64,000 bases of DNA from NCBI GenBank assembly GCA_944387095.1, contig CALXDP010000002.1:100927-164926 (forward strand), in the 5' to 3' direction. This document shows positions 56,549-64,000 of this stretch, piece after piece. The position numbers and the translations under genes are program-made. Within the stretch, counting starts at the first letter, position 1. Each line of letters opens with the position of its first letter. The notes beneath the pieces were generated by a model that saw only the letters and a list, made by a program, of their open reading frames with translations, did not search any database and had not been told where the DNA came from. The DNA is from an uncultured Oscillospiraceae bacterium (GTDB lineage Bacteria > Bacillota > Clostridia > Oscillospirales > Oscillospiraceae).

Positions 56549-56563
56549 TAAGAATTATTATCG
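56549..56563 (+). promoter_or_regulatory. Fur/PerR-like operator before rubrerythrin
   Basis: TAAGAATTATTATCG has 7-1-7 geometry and agrees at 11 of 14 positions with the Fur core TGATAATnATTATCA and at 10 of 14 with the PerR box. It lies just after the expected transcription start, a repressor position. PerR control of rubrerythrin is known in Clostridium. Confidence 0.45.
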
Positions 56564-56588
56564 TTTATTTCAACAAGGAGGAATACAT

Positions 56589-57122
56589 ATGGAACTCAAG
56601 GGAAGCAAGACCGAAGCCAATCTGTGGACCGCTTTCGCCGGCGAGAGCCAGGCCCGCAACAAGTACACCTACTTCGCCAGCAAGGCCAGAAAGGATGGCT
56701 ATGAGCAGATCGCCGCCATCTTTGAGGAGACCGCCAACAACGAGAAGGAACACGCCAAGATGTGGTTCAAGGAGCTAGGCGGCATCGGCACCACCGCCGA
56801 AAACCTGAAGGCGGCCGCCGCTGGCGAGAACGAGGAGTGGACCTCCATGTACAAGGAGATGGCTGAGACCGCCCGGGCCGAGGGGTTCGACCGCATTGCC
56901 CTCCTCTTCGAGATGGTGGGCGCCATCGAAAAGGAGCATGAGGAGCGTTACCTGAAGCTTTTGGGCAACGTGGAGAATGACCTGGTGTTCTCCGCCGGTG
57001 AGGAGACCATCTGGGTGTGCCGCAACTGCGGCCACGTCTATGTGGGCAAGCAGGCCCCCAAGGCCTGTCCTGTGTGCGCCCACCCCGGCTCCTACTTCGA
57101 GCGCAAGGCTCAGAACTACTGA
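56589..57122 (+). CDS. rbr: Rubrerythrin
   Basis: Non-haem di-iron peroxidase of 177 residues that reduces hydrogen peroxide in anaerobes. The ferritin-like bundle (about 1-135) carries the ligands in AFAGESQARNKYTYFA, EETANNEKEHAKMW and AIEKEHEERY; the C-terminal rubredoxin-like domain has CRNCGHVYVG and CPVCAHP. AAGGAGG precedes the ATG. The gene is a single unit with a promoter, a putative metal-repressor operator and a strong terminator. Confidence 0.97.
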   Translation: MELKGSKTEANLWTAFAGESQARNKYTYFASKARKDGYEQIAAIFEETANNEKEHAKMWFKELGGIGTTAENLKAAAAGENEEWTSMYKEMAETARAEGFDRIALLFEMVGAIEKEHEERYLKLLGNVENDLVFSAGEETIWVCRNCGHVYVGKQAPKACPVCAHPGSYFERKAQNY

Positions 57123-57148
57123 GATCATACAAATAAAAAGCCCTGTTG

Positions 57149-57189
57149 AAAAAAGATTCGGCCGCCTGCCGGGCGGCCGAATCTTTTTT
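57149..57189 (+). terminator. Terminator of rubrerythrin
   Basis: An 18-bp stem (57149-57166 with 57172-57189) around TGCCG, starting in six A and ending in T7. Confidence 0.94.
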
Positions 57190-57222
57190 TAAGCAAGATC
57201 ACGCATCGCAATGATCCGCAAG

Positions 57223-57258
57223 AAAAATCGCCAAAGACAGATGTCTTTGGCGATTTTT
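57223..57258. terminator. Palindromic terminator at the SLH gene end
   Basis: AAAAATCGCCAAAGACA (57223-57239) pairs with 57242-57258 with almost no loop (GA). It is symmetric and can stop both strands; it lies 78 nt after the stop of the giant SLH gene on the minus strand. Confidence 0.82.
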
Positions 57259-57336
57259 CATTTCATTGTCCGCTTGACGGAGCGCAGTTCATTTCTCCAG
57301 GGATAGCTTGTATTTTTTGCAGCAGTGTTACTTTGC

Positions 57337-60300
57337 TTACTTGGCGAAGCTATTCAGGAAGCGCATCACCACCGCCGCCACCTGGCAGCGCTCACTGTTG
57401 CCCTTAGGATTGATCTGCTTGTCAGAACCTTGGATCAGACCATGATCCACCACCCACTGCATGGAGGTCTGCGCCCAACCGGCTACTGCGGCCTGGTCTG
57501 TAAAGGCGGATAGATCTCCGCTGGTTGCCAGGTCGTAGCCCTTGTATTGGGCATAGCGGTATATCATGGCCACCATCTGCTCCCGGGTAATGGCATCGCT
57601 AGGACCGAACACCCCATTGCCGTAGCCGCTGACTATGCCGTTTTCAACACCCCAGGCTACCGCCTGATCATACCATACCCCGGCAGCCACATCAGTGAAG
57701 TCGGAACTGCCCACGCTGGGCTCTCCCTCCATCCGCCACAGGGTGGTGACAAACTGGGACCGAGTCATGACACCGTGAGGGTCAAAGGTGCCGTTCCCGG
57801 TGCCCTGCATCAGATCGTTTTCCCAGACATAGCGCACCGCCTCGTTGATCCAACCGCTGTCGCTCACATCTGTGAAGGGCAGCTCTTCCGATTTGATCTC
57901 CCGGAAGATTGCGGTGATAGTCTGGTTCTGATTCACACCTGTAAACGTATATGTGCTGACAGCACCTACGCTGATACCGTTCACCAGCACATCGGCAATC
58001 TCGTAGCCCTCATCGGCGGTGATCGTGAAAGTCTGTCCGCCGCCAGAAGATACCGACATAGTGCCGGCAGGACTGATGGATCCACCTTCCCCAGCGGAGG
58101 CGGTGATGGTCAGACTGCTGCTACCACTACCACCGCCAAAACTTTCCCGGTTGCAAACGCCCACAATTGTGAGGTCCTCCTCAACTGTGTAGGACGATCC
58201 AGAGCCAATATGCTTCTCATTTACCATCAACTGACTCGCTCTAAAGCCGTTGTTTGGCACCAATTTGATGGTAAGCACATCTCCATATTTGACTTTCGCC
58301 CCACTTTGCAGGCTCTCGCCATCACTGTTAACAACAGTGATCGTACCATTATCCGGTTGCTCAAAACTCAGAGTGAACTCTTCAATTTGCGTGAAATGTG
58401 CCTCCACATCTGCGTTGGACATCAGATTTTCCAGTAGATAAGTATCCGCCAAAACCAACCCATCCACGGGCAGATGCTCAGCGACCCCGTTGCGTTCCAC
58501 AACCCACTTGGTTATCCGCTGGTCCTCATATGCCTGGGCCGTAAACAGAACATCTGATCCAGGTACCAGGTATTCCCCGTTGGTCACCCATCGGTCTCCG
58601 GACTTGGCCGTCACGACTCCCGTGCTGCGGGCGACTTCCTCAAAGGTCAGCTGATACTCAAACTTCGCACCAAACTTGGCCTGGGCCTGAATACCGTTTT
58701 CATCCACAGGCAGTGTGACGCTGGCCTCGCTGTAGTTTTTCAGATCTCCCGTCCAGCCCTCAAACTGGAAGTAGGTAGCCGGTACGGCGCTCACTGTCAC
58801 TTCGCTGCCCTTAAAAACCTTCAGGCTTTCAGTGCTGCGGCCATTCATATTCAAATTCGAGGTTTCTCCAGCCTGAGTAATTTGAACTTGTCCGCCACTG
58901 GCCTGCAATACACCCAGGTCAATTTCCGCATACAGATCCGGATCCTCTACACTGGTAAACACTGGGCTGATCTCATGGCTGTCTTTGGTGGGCGTGAAAT
59001 TCAGCTCATTTACCCCAATTGACTGAAGCTCCACGCCATCAATGCGCCATCCCTCCAGCACATATCCCTCATCAGGATATGCCACCAGCGTCATGCCGTC
59101 TGCCCGCACACTTACCGGTGTGCTCGGGATCTCATCCCCGCCCACATAGGCCGACACCGTTCCTCCGACCGCTTCGCTCTCCGTTCCAAAGCTTATGGAA
59201 CTGCGCTCTGTCACCTTTTCAATATTTACTGTGACCGCGCTATTGTCCCGCAGGATAAAGTCATATTCCACCTGATCATCGCTGAAAGCGATCTCCTTGG
59301 CCGGTTGGTCACCCTGTTGGATGGTAATTCCGGTAACGAGATACCCCTCATCGGCTGTGATGTCCAAATAGACCACGCTGGTCTCGGGCACGGGGCTGCT
59401 CTCACCGAGCGTCACCCCATTGGCCACAGCCTCCACCGTGCTGTTCTCACCCCCATCGATAGTCAGCGTGTAATTGGCCCGCTCCGTCTGGGCCTCCACT
59501 TGATTCGATGGTACGCTCTCTTGCACCAGGCCGCTATCCGCCTGGTGGACAGCGACCACCCAGAACACATAGCTTGAGTTGCTATCCAGGCCATCCACAT
59601 GGAACTCGGTCTCGGTAATCATCTCCTCATTCAGCTTGGTCCGTTTGCCCGACTCATCCTCCATGTAAATATTGTAACCGTTAACTTCTTTGAATGTGGC
59701 CACATTCTTCCGCTCCTCAGAGGGAACGGGGGCGCTCCAACTCAGATCAAAGGCATCTGCCCCTGATTGCTCCACTTTTAAATCACTTACTGGCTGTGGA
59801 GGTGTCTCCAACCCGTCCAACTGGTAGAGCAGGATTGGCGTCTCACTCTTGCCATCCCCGTCCAAATCCAGCTTGGATTGCCCAAACTGCCAGGCAAATT
59901 TGTACTGGCCAGAGGTTTCTTGTGGGATGCGCATATTCTGCTCAAAGGATTCGGCATTTAGGTTGGCCACTGTACCAGAAGTCCCGGCAGCGTTGGTGTT
60001 CGTTTCGTAGGAACTGCTCCCCCGGGTGAAGCCATATCCTGTGGAGGCCCCCACATACACTTCCGTACCCAACAGCCCAAAGCCGCCACCCACTGACATA
60101 GAGAAGCTAAATCCATGGGCCTGACCCTTGGAAATGGTTTCGCTCTGTTCCTGGGTCCACGAACTGCTGATAGATCCAGCGGCATAACCCAGTTCATACA
60201 CCTTACTGGTTACCTGCATCCCATCCGTGGCCTCCTGCATATAGCCAAAGGGATTGCCCTCGTTACCCAGGAATTTGACGATTTCCCCGGCATTTTCGTC

Positions 60301-62811
60301 TACCTTATACAAGGGTTTGAACTGAGTTTTATCTCCATTATACAAATCTGTCATCGCTGCATTGTAGTAGTCTACAAATGCGTTATAGCTCTCCACCCCC
60401 AGGGTGTAGTAACGGGGCTGTTTAGGCACCACTACCTGGATAGCGTCCGTGGTCAGATAGCTTTTATCATATTGATCTTCCCCTGTCGGCTCTGTACGCT
60501 CCGGCCAGGTGCCGTCCGGCTTCATGATGTCATAGGTATAGATGAACACCGGGGTGCGCTGAAGTACTACCAGATCGTGGGAACCCGCGGAAAAAGTATC
60601 CGTATAGCTGACAGACAAGCTCTCCGAGAAGCTGCTGGTAAACTCCCCGCTGTATCCCATCTCCAGTTGAAGCTTGACACTGGCAAACAGACCGCCAGAA
60701 ACACTGGAATTGACACCCACGCTCACCGAATGTGTATCCGAGGTGGACTCCCCATAGGAATAAGAGGTGGTCAGGGAATAGGAGGTATCGCTTGCCAGGA
60801 AGTTGCTGATGCCACCCAACTCATTAAAGTAGGGGGCGGCCTGAAGCACCGCCTGGATCTGAGGGTCGGCATAGGTATAATACTTCCCAGTATACCGGGC
60901 CATCTGGCCATCCTTGTCCCGGTCAATGGCCACAACAAAGCAGTTCAGCCGCTCAGCAGGGCTCCCCTCCGAAGTATAAGTATTATCTCCGTGGTTGAGT
61001 ATAAGCCAGCCATCGTAGTCACTTCTGGCGGGCTCGAACATATCGCTGGAAAAAAACTCCTGTGATACGCCCGGCCGTATCAGCGTACCATCCTTGTCAA
61101 ACTCGTCATCATAGTTCGTACCACCCACGATACCTACCTTGTACCAGTAATTATCATAGGTATGCGTCCAATAGTTGCCCTCTTCATTCAGGCCCCGGAT
61201 GAACACAAACTGCTCCCGGCCCAGATCGTTGCCGTCAAAGTTACCGCCCACCACCGATGAGATAAAGTTTGTGTTCAGCTTATCCCATCCAATCATGTTG
61301 ATGGCATAATCCATAGCATAGGTAACATAGAGACAGATAGGCTCATTGCCGCTCATGCTGTAAATGCCACCGTTGAGAAACACATGCTCCGGGTTACCAC
61401 GGCCATCAATGGCAGCGGTCGCCACGGCGAAGGGAGCCCAGTAGCAGTCGCTTACATCAATCGGCTCATCCTCGCTGACTTGCTTAGACATGGAGGCATT
61501 GACCGCCCCAAGATAACGGGTGTGGAGGACTCCGTCCTCAAAGGCGTAGCTTGCCACCTCATACTTTGTATTGTCAATACTAAAGTTGACATCTGCGGTG
61601 GCTCTATAGCCCGCCACCACAATCTCGTCATTGCCGTCGCCATCTACATCGCCCGCAGCCACCGAGGGAGCGGCCATGGTATTGTCATCTTCATCATAGA
61701 TATAAGTCGTGACGGGAACTTGATCCAGAACCGAGTTTGGCTGGCCTCCTGTCTGCCGTTGGCCATAGGCCACCGCCAACATAGGGGAATAATGCTCTGT
61801 GGTCAGTCCCTGTATGCCAGAGCGACTCATGTAGGACACAGCCACGAGGTCATCCACCCGGTCGAGGTTAAAGTCACCGGTGGCCAGGCTGACACCCAGC
61901 TTGTCGGTATAGTGACTAGAATTCTGACTACCGATATTCGAGTTCCGATACTCCTCGTGGAGGAAGAGCTGACTCTCCCCGATCTTGCTCAGATTGTTAC
62001 TGCTGTCGTTAAAACTGTACTCCACCAGCTTGTAATTCTCGTTGTCCGCGGGATAGTAGATGACAATGGTGTCTTTTCCATCGCCGTCGTAATCGCCAGC
62101 CGTGATGGAGAAAAAGTTTGCAGCCTTATGTTGCTGCATATTATTTACATCATTCACCGAATGGATACCGAAGTTATAGTGTTCGTTCCTGGCTTCTATG
62201 CCAATCCAGGAGGCATCACCCACTTCACATACAGTGGAATACACTCCTGTATTCGCGTCCATCACCCACAGGTATACCTTGTCATTCTCCGCGTCGCTTC
62301 CATCAAAGCCCACAAAGGCCACATGGTCGTTGTAGCCGCTGCTGGTGGGATCCAAGGCAACAGCCTCAGTGAAGGAATAGACCGGACCGCCGTCCTCTTT
62401 GATATTTTGAGAATAGGCCGTCTCATTCCCAAACGCCTCGAGATGAGCCCTATCCGACACCACCTGACTCACATCCAAATTGTCATACCAGAACATCTGG
62501 TTGGTCGGATCGCCGTAATAGGGGGCATCATGTGAGAGGGGATTGGAATAGAGCAGCAACTCATTCTTGATATTGAGGTTAAAAGGCACATTCTCATCGT
62601 AGCCGTATGGATTTTCCCAGCTCTCTGCGTCAAACCCCGCAGGGGCATCCTGCAAGGTCATAATGTCATTAAATCGATCCTGCTCTACACTGGTACCTGC
62701 CTGGTTGGCAGCCAATGCTCCCACAGGCAGGATGGAAAGGCACAAAGCTGCTGTGAGCACCCAGCTTAGTAGCCTTCCAATGGGCGAGTGGTTGGTCCCT
62801 TTTTTTCTCAC
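57337..62811 (-). CDS. Giant SLH-anchored surface protein with FG-GAP-like, FN3 and bacterial repeats
   Basis: Exported protein of 1824 residues. A signal peptide ends near ALA-A (about 35). Calcium-type FG-GAP/VCBS blocks follow: GDYDGDGKDTIVIY (about 240), GDFNLDRVDDLVAV (about 313), GDVDGDGNDEIVVAG (about 388). Two Ser/Thr-alternating beta segments lie at about 675-747 (TTSYSYGESTSDTHSVSVGV) and 875-955 (SGSISSSW-like to GYGFTRGSSSYE). A further DLDGDGK is near 982. A fibronectin type III domain spans about 1002-1112, four or five beta-repeat modules of the InlB-B/Flg_new type about 1115-1590 (ADEGYLV, FEGWTGD), and three SLH domains 1645-1824 bind it to the cell wall polymer. Start is GTG with AAGGAG upstream. 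Role unknown; adhesion, glycan binding or membrane attack are possible. Confidence 0.9.
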   Translation of the reverse strand: MRKKGTNHSPIGRLLSWVLTAALCLSILPVGALAANQAGTSVEQDRFNDIMTLQDAPAGFDAESWENPYGYDENVPFNLNIKNELLLYSNPLSHDAPYYGDPTNQMFWYDNLDVSQVVSDRAHLEAFGNETAYSQNIKEDGGPVYSFTEAVALDPTSSGYNDHVAFVGFDGSDAENDKVYLWVMDANTGVYSTVCEVGDASWIGIEARNEHYNFGIHSVNDVNNMQQHKAANFFSITAGDYDGDGKDTIVIYYPADNENYKLVEYSFNDSSNNLSKIGESQLFLHEEYRNSNIGSQNSSHYTDKLGVSLATGDFNLDRVDDLVAVSYMSRSGIQGLTTEHYSPMLAVAYGQRQTGGQPNSVLDQVPVTTYIYDEDDNTMAAPSVAAGDVDGDGNDEIVVAGYRATADVNFSIDNTKYEVASYAFEDGVLHTRYLGAVNASMSKQVSEDEPIDVSDCYWAPFAVATAAIDGRGNPEHVFLNGGIYSMSGNEPICLYVTYAMDYAINMIGWDKLNTNFISSVVGGNFDGNDLGREQFVFIRGLNEEGNYWTHTYDNYWYKVGIVGGTNYDDEFDKDGTLIRPGVSQEFFSSDMFEPARSDYDGWLILNHGDNTYTSEGSPAERLNCFVVAIDRDKDGQMARYTGKYYTYADPQIQAVLQAAPYFNELGGISNFLASDTSYSLTTSYSYGESTSDTHSVSVGVNSSVSGGLFASVKLQLEMGYSGEFTSSFSESLSVSYTDTFSAGSHDLVVLQRTPVFIYTYDIMKPDGTWPERTEPTGEDQYDKSYLTTDAIQVVVPKQPRYYTLGVESYNAFVDYYNAAMTDLYNGDKTQFKPLYKVDENAGEIVKFLGNEGNPFGYMQEATDGMQVTSKVYELGYAAGSISSSWTQEQSETISKGQAHGFSFSMSVGGGFGLLGTEVYVGASTGYGFTRGSSSYETNTNAAGTSGTVANLNAESFEQNMRIPQETSGQYKFAWQFGQSKLDLDGDGKSETPILLYQLDGLETPPQPVSDLKVEQSGADAFDLSWSAPVPSEERKNVATFKEVNGYNIYMEDESGKRTKLNEEMITETEFHVDGLDSNSSYVFWVVAVHQADSGLVQESVPSNQVEAQTERANYTLTIDGGENSTVEAVANGVTLGESSPVPETSVVYLDITADEGYLVTGITIQQGDQPAKEIAFSDDQVEYDFILRDNSAVTVNIEKVTERSSISFGTESEAVGGTVSAYVGGDEIPSTPVSVRADGMTLVAYPDEGYVLEGWRIDGVELQSIGVNELNFTPTKDSHEISPVFTSVEDPDLYAEIDLGVLQASGGQVQITQAGETSNLNMNGRSTESLKVFKGSEVTVSAVPATYFQFEGWTGDLKNYSEASVTLPVDENGIQAQAKFGAKFEYQLTFEEVARSTGVVTAKSGDRWVTNGEYLVPGSDVLFTAQAYEDQRITKWVVERNGVAEHLPVDGLVLADTYLLENLMSNADVEAHFTQIEEFTLSFEQPDNGTITVVNSDGESLQSGAKVKYGDVLTIKLVPNNGFRASQLMVNEKHIGSGSSYTVEEDLTIVGVCNRESFGGGSGSSSLTITASAGEGGSISPAGTMSVSSGGGQTFTITADEGYEIADVLVNGISVGAVSTYTFTGVNQNQTITAIFREIKSEELPFTDVSDSGWINEAVRYVWENDLMQGTGNGTFDPHGVMTRSQFVTTLWRMEGEPSVGSSDFTDVAAGVWYDQAVAWGVENGIVSGYGNGVFGPSDAITREQMVAMIYRYAQYKGYDLATSGDLSAFTDQAAVAGWAQTSMQWVVDHGLIQGSDKQINPKGNSERCQVAAVVMRFLNSFAK

Positions 62812-62843
62812 GATAATCTCCTTCTTTCATATTTATTCTATCT

Positions 62844-62875
62844 ACAGAAACCATCCGCTTACGGCTGGTTTCTGT
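62844..62875 (-). repeat. Leader hairpin just before the SLH gene
   Basis: ACAGAAACCA (62844-62853) pairs with TGGTTTCTGT (62866-62875), and CCG/CGG pair inside. It lies 33 nt upstream of the GTG start in the untranslated leader. There is no T tract on the minus strand, so it is not a simple terminator. Confidence 0.7.
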
Positions 62876-62983
62876 TTTGACCTGTTGCATAATATGCACC
62901 AGCAAAAGACAGAATTAGCGAATATCACACACCAAACTGTATGAAACCCACAAGGAACCAACGCAATCTGCAGGGTAGTTGGA

Positions 62984-63052
62984 CTTAGGACACACCCCGC
63001 CTTCCTCAGGCGATTGGGAACCCTTGTCCCTGATTCGTGCGCGATTCCTAAG
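62984..63052 (-). promoter_or_regulatory. Three-way-junction leader element upstream of the SLH gene
   Basis: As minus-strand RNA, CUUAGG pairs with CCUAAG (63047-63052 with 62984-62989) and GCGCAC with GUGUGU (63037-63042 with 62990-62995). Two hairpins sit inside: GGGA/UCCC (63027-63030 with 63016-63019) and CGCC/GGCG (63009-63012 with 62998-63001). The compact closing stem with two inner arms resembles an aptamer. I do not recognise it as a known riboswitch class. Confidence 0.4.
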
Positions 63053-63214
63053 GATTGGGTATTCACTCTGGCCCAGAAATCAGAATAGTTCTCTTTCAGC
63101 CATACTTTTTTAGTGGTAGACAGAAGTCGAAATATAGAGAAATTTTATCTACTATTCGCGTTGAAAAAGAAACTGTATCCTAAACACTCATTTCCAACAG
63201 AATCCACGTGCCAC

Positions 63215-63229
63215 TGGATAAGTTATCCA
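63215..63229. repeat. 7-1-7 palindrome in the SLH leader
   Basis: TGGATAAGTTATCCA is a perfect 7-bp inverted repeat with one central base, located about 32-46 nt after the expected start of transcription. The geometry is that of winged-helix metal or redox repressor sites; it also recalls two facing, imperfect DnaA boxes. The surrounding 63100-63350 is very A+T-rich. Confidence 0.5.
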
Positions 63230-63267
63230 TTATTTAGAAAATGATATACATATTATAATTATTAATC

Positions 63268-63296
63268 ATAGTATATATGTTTTCTTTATTTGTCAA
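63268..63296 (-). promoter_or_regulatory. Sigma-A promoter of the giant SLH gene
   Basis: On the minus strand consensus TTGACA (63291-63296), a 17-nt spacer and TACTAT (63268-63273). Start near 63261 implies an untranslated leader of about 450 nt. Confidence 0.7.
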
Positions 63297-63354
63297 TAGT
63301 ATTTTATATATTTTTTTGGTAAAATTATATTGCCCTATGATTGTCGTATCGTTC

Positions 63355-63600
63355 AGCGCCGGAACTGAGGAAGCACTTCACCTAGGCCCGCAAGGAAAGT
63401 GTTCCATTCCCCCAGGGCAAATTTGGTCCACAAGATTTCCCTGATGGAAGGGTTGACGGAGGCGCAGCGTAGGCAAGTGGACACCCGCACCCCCTATTTG
63501 AGGCTGGTGAGGTAAGGCTCCACCGCTTTTGCCGCATCCTCGGCTGGCCCGTGAAATAGTGAAACTCCGCCATGACAATATCCCGCCATCCTCTGCAGAC
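63355..63600. other. Unassigned GC-rich segment in the intergenic region
   Basis: A block of ordinary GC content follows a 250-nt A+T-rich tract. It has short frames on both strands (up to about 66 codons) but none with a ribosome site, a family motif or convincing codon use. It could be a decayed gene or element fragment. From 62812 to 63714 the only other things seen are the SLH leader elements and the terminator at 63624. Confidence 0.35.
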
Positions 63601-63623
63601 CAGTTGTAATCGCCCCCTTTAAG

Positions 63624-63657
63624 AAGAGAGACACGACCCGTGGGTCGTGTCTCTCTT
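63624..63657. terminator. Terminator after the second SLH gene
   Basis: AAGAGAGACACGACCC (63624-63639) pairs with 63642-63657 with a minimal GT loop. It is 57 nt past the stop of the minus-strand SLH gene. The T tract is better on the plus strand (TTTTC). Confidence 0.75.
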
Positions 63658-63714
63658 TTCGGCTTCAGCTGTCTTTAACAGCTTTCCCCCATGTCAAATT
63701 TCATCCGGCCTTGC

Positions 63715-64000
63715 TTAGCTCAGCCCGGTCCAGGTCTCCTGGCCATCGGTGATGGTGTAGGTGTGGCTGTTGGTGGCCTCCATAATCTGGTAGAAGGCCC
63801 AGCCGCCCGTCACGTCGGCAAACTGCTTCAGCTGGCTCAGGTGGCTGTCCACATACGCCTCGTCCGCGCTGCGCCCCAGCATCCGGTTGGCGATTGTGGT
63901 CACCTCCGCACGGGTGATGCTGTCATTGGGCGCGAACAGCCCGTTGCCGTAGCCCACAATCCAGCCGTAGCGCACCGCGCCCACCACGTACCGGTAGTAC
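63715..64000 (-). CDS. SLH-domain protein, 3' end only
   Basis: The last 95 codons of a gene that begins beyond the window. An SLH domain end is clear: WIVGYGNGLFAPNDSITRAE, shown to its motif core, then VTTIANRMLGR. It is followed by a 45-residue tail, DSHLSQLKQFADVTGGWAFYQI and a final WTGLS, which fits the degenerate last part of S-layer-homology triplets that begin with DV and end in a short strand. The open frame continues to the window edge without a start having a ribosome site; the GTG at 63987 is internal. It is a second cell-wall-anchored protein next to the giant SLH gene. Confidence 0.85.
   Translation of the reverse strand, partial: YYRYVVGAVRYGWIVGYGNGLFAPNDSITRAEVTTIANRMLGRSADEAYVDSHLSQLKQFADVTGGWAFYQIMEATNSHTYTITDGQETWTGLS

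Noticed and set aside
62940-63075. Loose resemblance of the SLH leader to c-di-AMP (ydaO) riboswitch segments
   Set aside because: Several conserved blocks (the GGAGGAACC and CCGACAGCUAAC-type parts) are missing or changed; similarity is too weak to name the class without a covariance search.

Overview
The window looks like a chromosomal stretch of an endospore-forming, probably anaerobic Clostridia, most likely Oscillospiraceae (Flavonifractor/Pseudoflavonifractor/Lawsonibacter-like; this placement is inference). The support is a GC-rich genome with Firmicutes Shine-Dalgarno sites and sigma-A promoters, many sporulation genes (spoVM, sipL, spoIVA, cwlD, spoIIM, yunB, cotJ, a sigH-type sigma factor), rubrerythrin, a PPi-dependent phosphofructokinase, the clostridial SCIFF ranthipeptide system and S-layer-homology proteins. 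No CRISPR array, rRNA, tRNA, phage module or intact insertion sequence was found.

Layout. 1-7.0 kb: PP2C phosphatase (cut by the window edge), PASTA kinase and rsgA, then the spore-coat nucleus spoVM-sipL-spoIVA. 7.1-13.3 kb: Crp/Fnr regulator divergent from leuCDB, a degenerate type III pantothenate kinase homologue, an aspartate-type aminotransferase and a DUF1858 protein. 13.4-19.0 kb: trmK, a Nif3-like gene, cwlD, radA, a Cys-rich mini-protein antisense to the radA end, a Xer-like recombinase and an amidase-domain protein. 19.2-24.1 kb: central metabolism (fba, PPi-PFK, ATP-PFK, purB). 24.2-31.6 kb, minus strand: an APH-like kinase, a zinc-ribbon protein, sigH, glmM, ruvBAC, xerD, spoIIM. 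31.9-35.7 kb, minus strand: SCIFF maturase and its 47-residue precursor, yaaA, cotJC and a fused cotJA-cotJB. 35.9-38.8 kb: a GH2 beta-galactosidase. 38.9-49.5 kb, minus strand: murD, three tandem M42 peptidases, a methionine gamma-lyase-like protein, yunB, ligA, an aminotransferase and a nuclease lipoprotein. 49.7-55.9 kb: rnpB, then a pyrimidine operon pyrC-pyrF-zinc-ribbon-pyrK-pyrD and a phosphatase-acetyltransferase fusion. 56.0-64.0 kb: a small lipoprotein, rubrerythrin, an 1824-residue surface protein with a roughly 450-nt structured leader, and the end of a second SLH protein.

How the genes work together. The main theme is sporulation: SpoVM marks the forespore membrane, SpoIVA polymerises on it, SipL links coat to SpoIVA, CotJ proteins build coat layers, CwlD modifies cortex, and SpoIIM acts in engulfment. 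Several of these genes are preceded by sequences resembling sigma-E promoters with the same ATA-16/17 nt-CATA geometry. Interspersed housekeeping blocks (leucine, glycolysis, purine and pyrimidine synthesis, recombination and repair) have sigma-A promoters and strong hairpin terminators that allow transcription units to be drawn with some confidence.

The least explained items are the hairpin that sequesters the spoVM ribosome-binding site, the CotJA-CotJB fusion, the pantothenate kinase homologue lacking key motifs, the Cys-rich protein inside the pyr operon, and the long structured leader and pore-like central region of the giant SLH protein.
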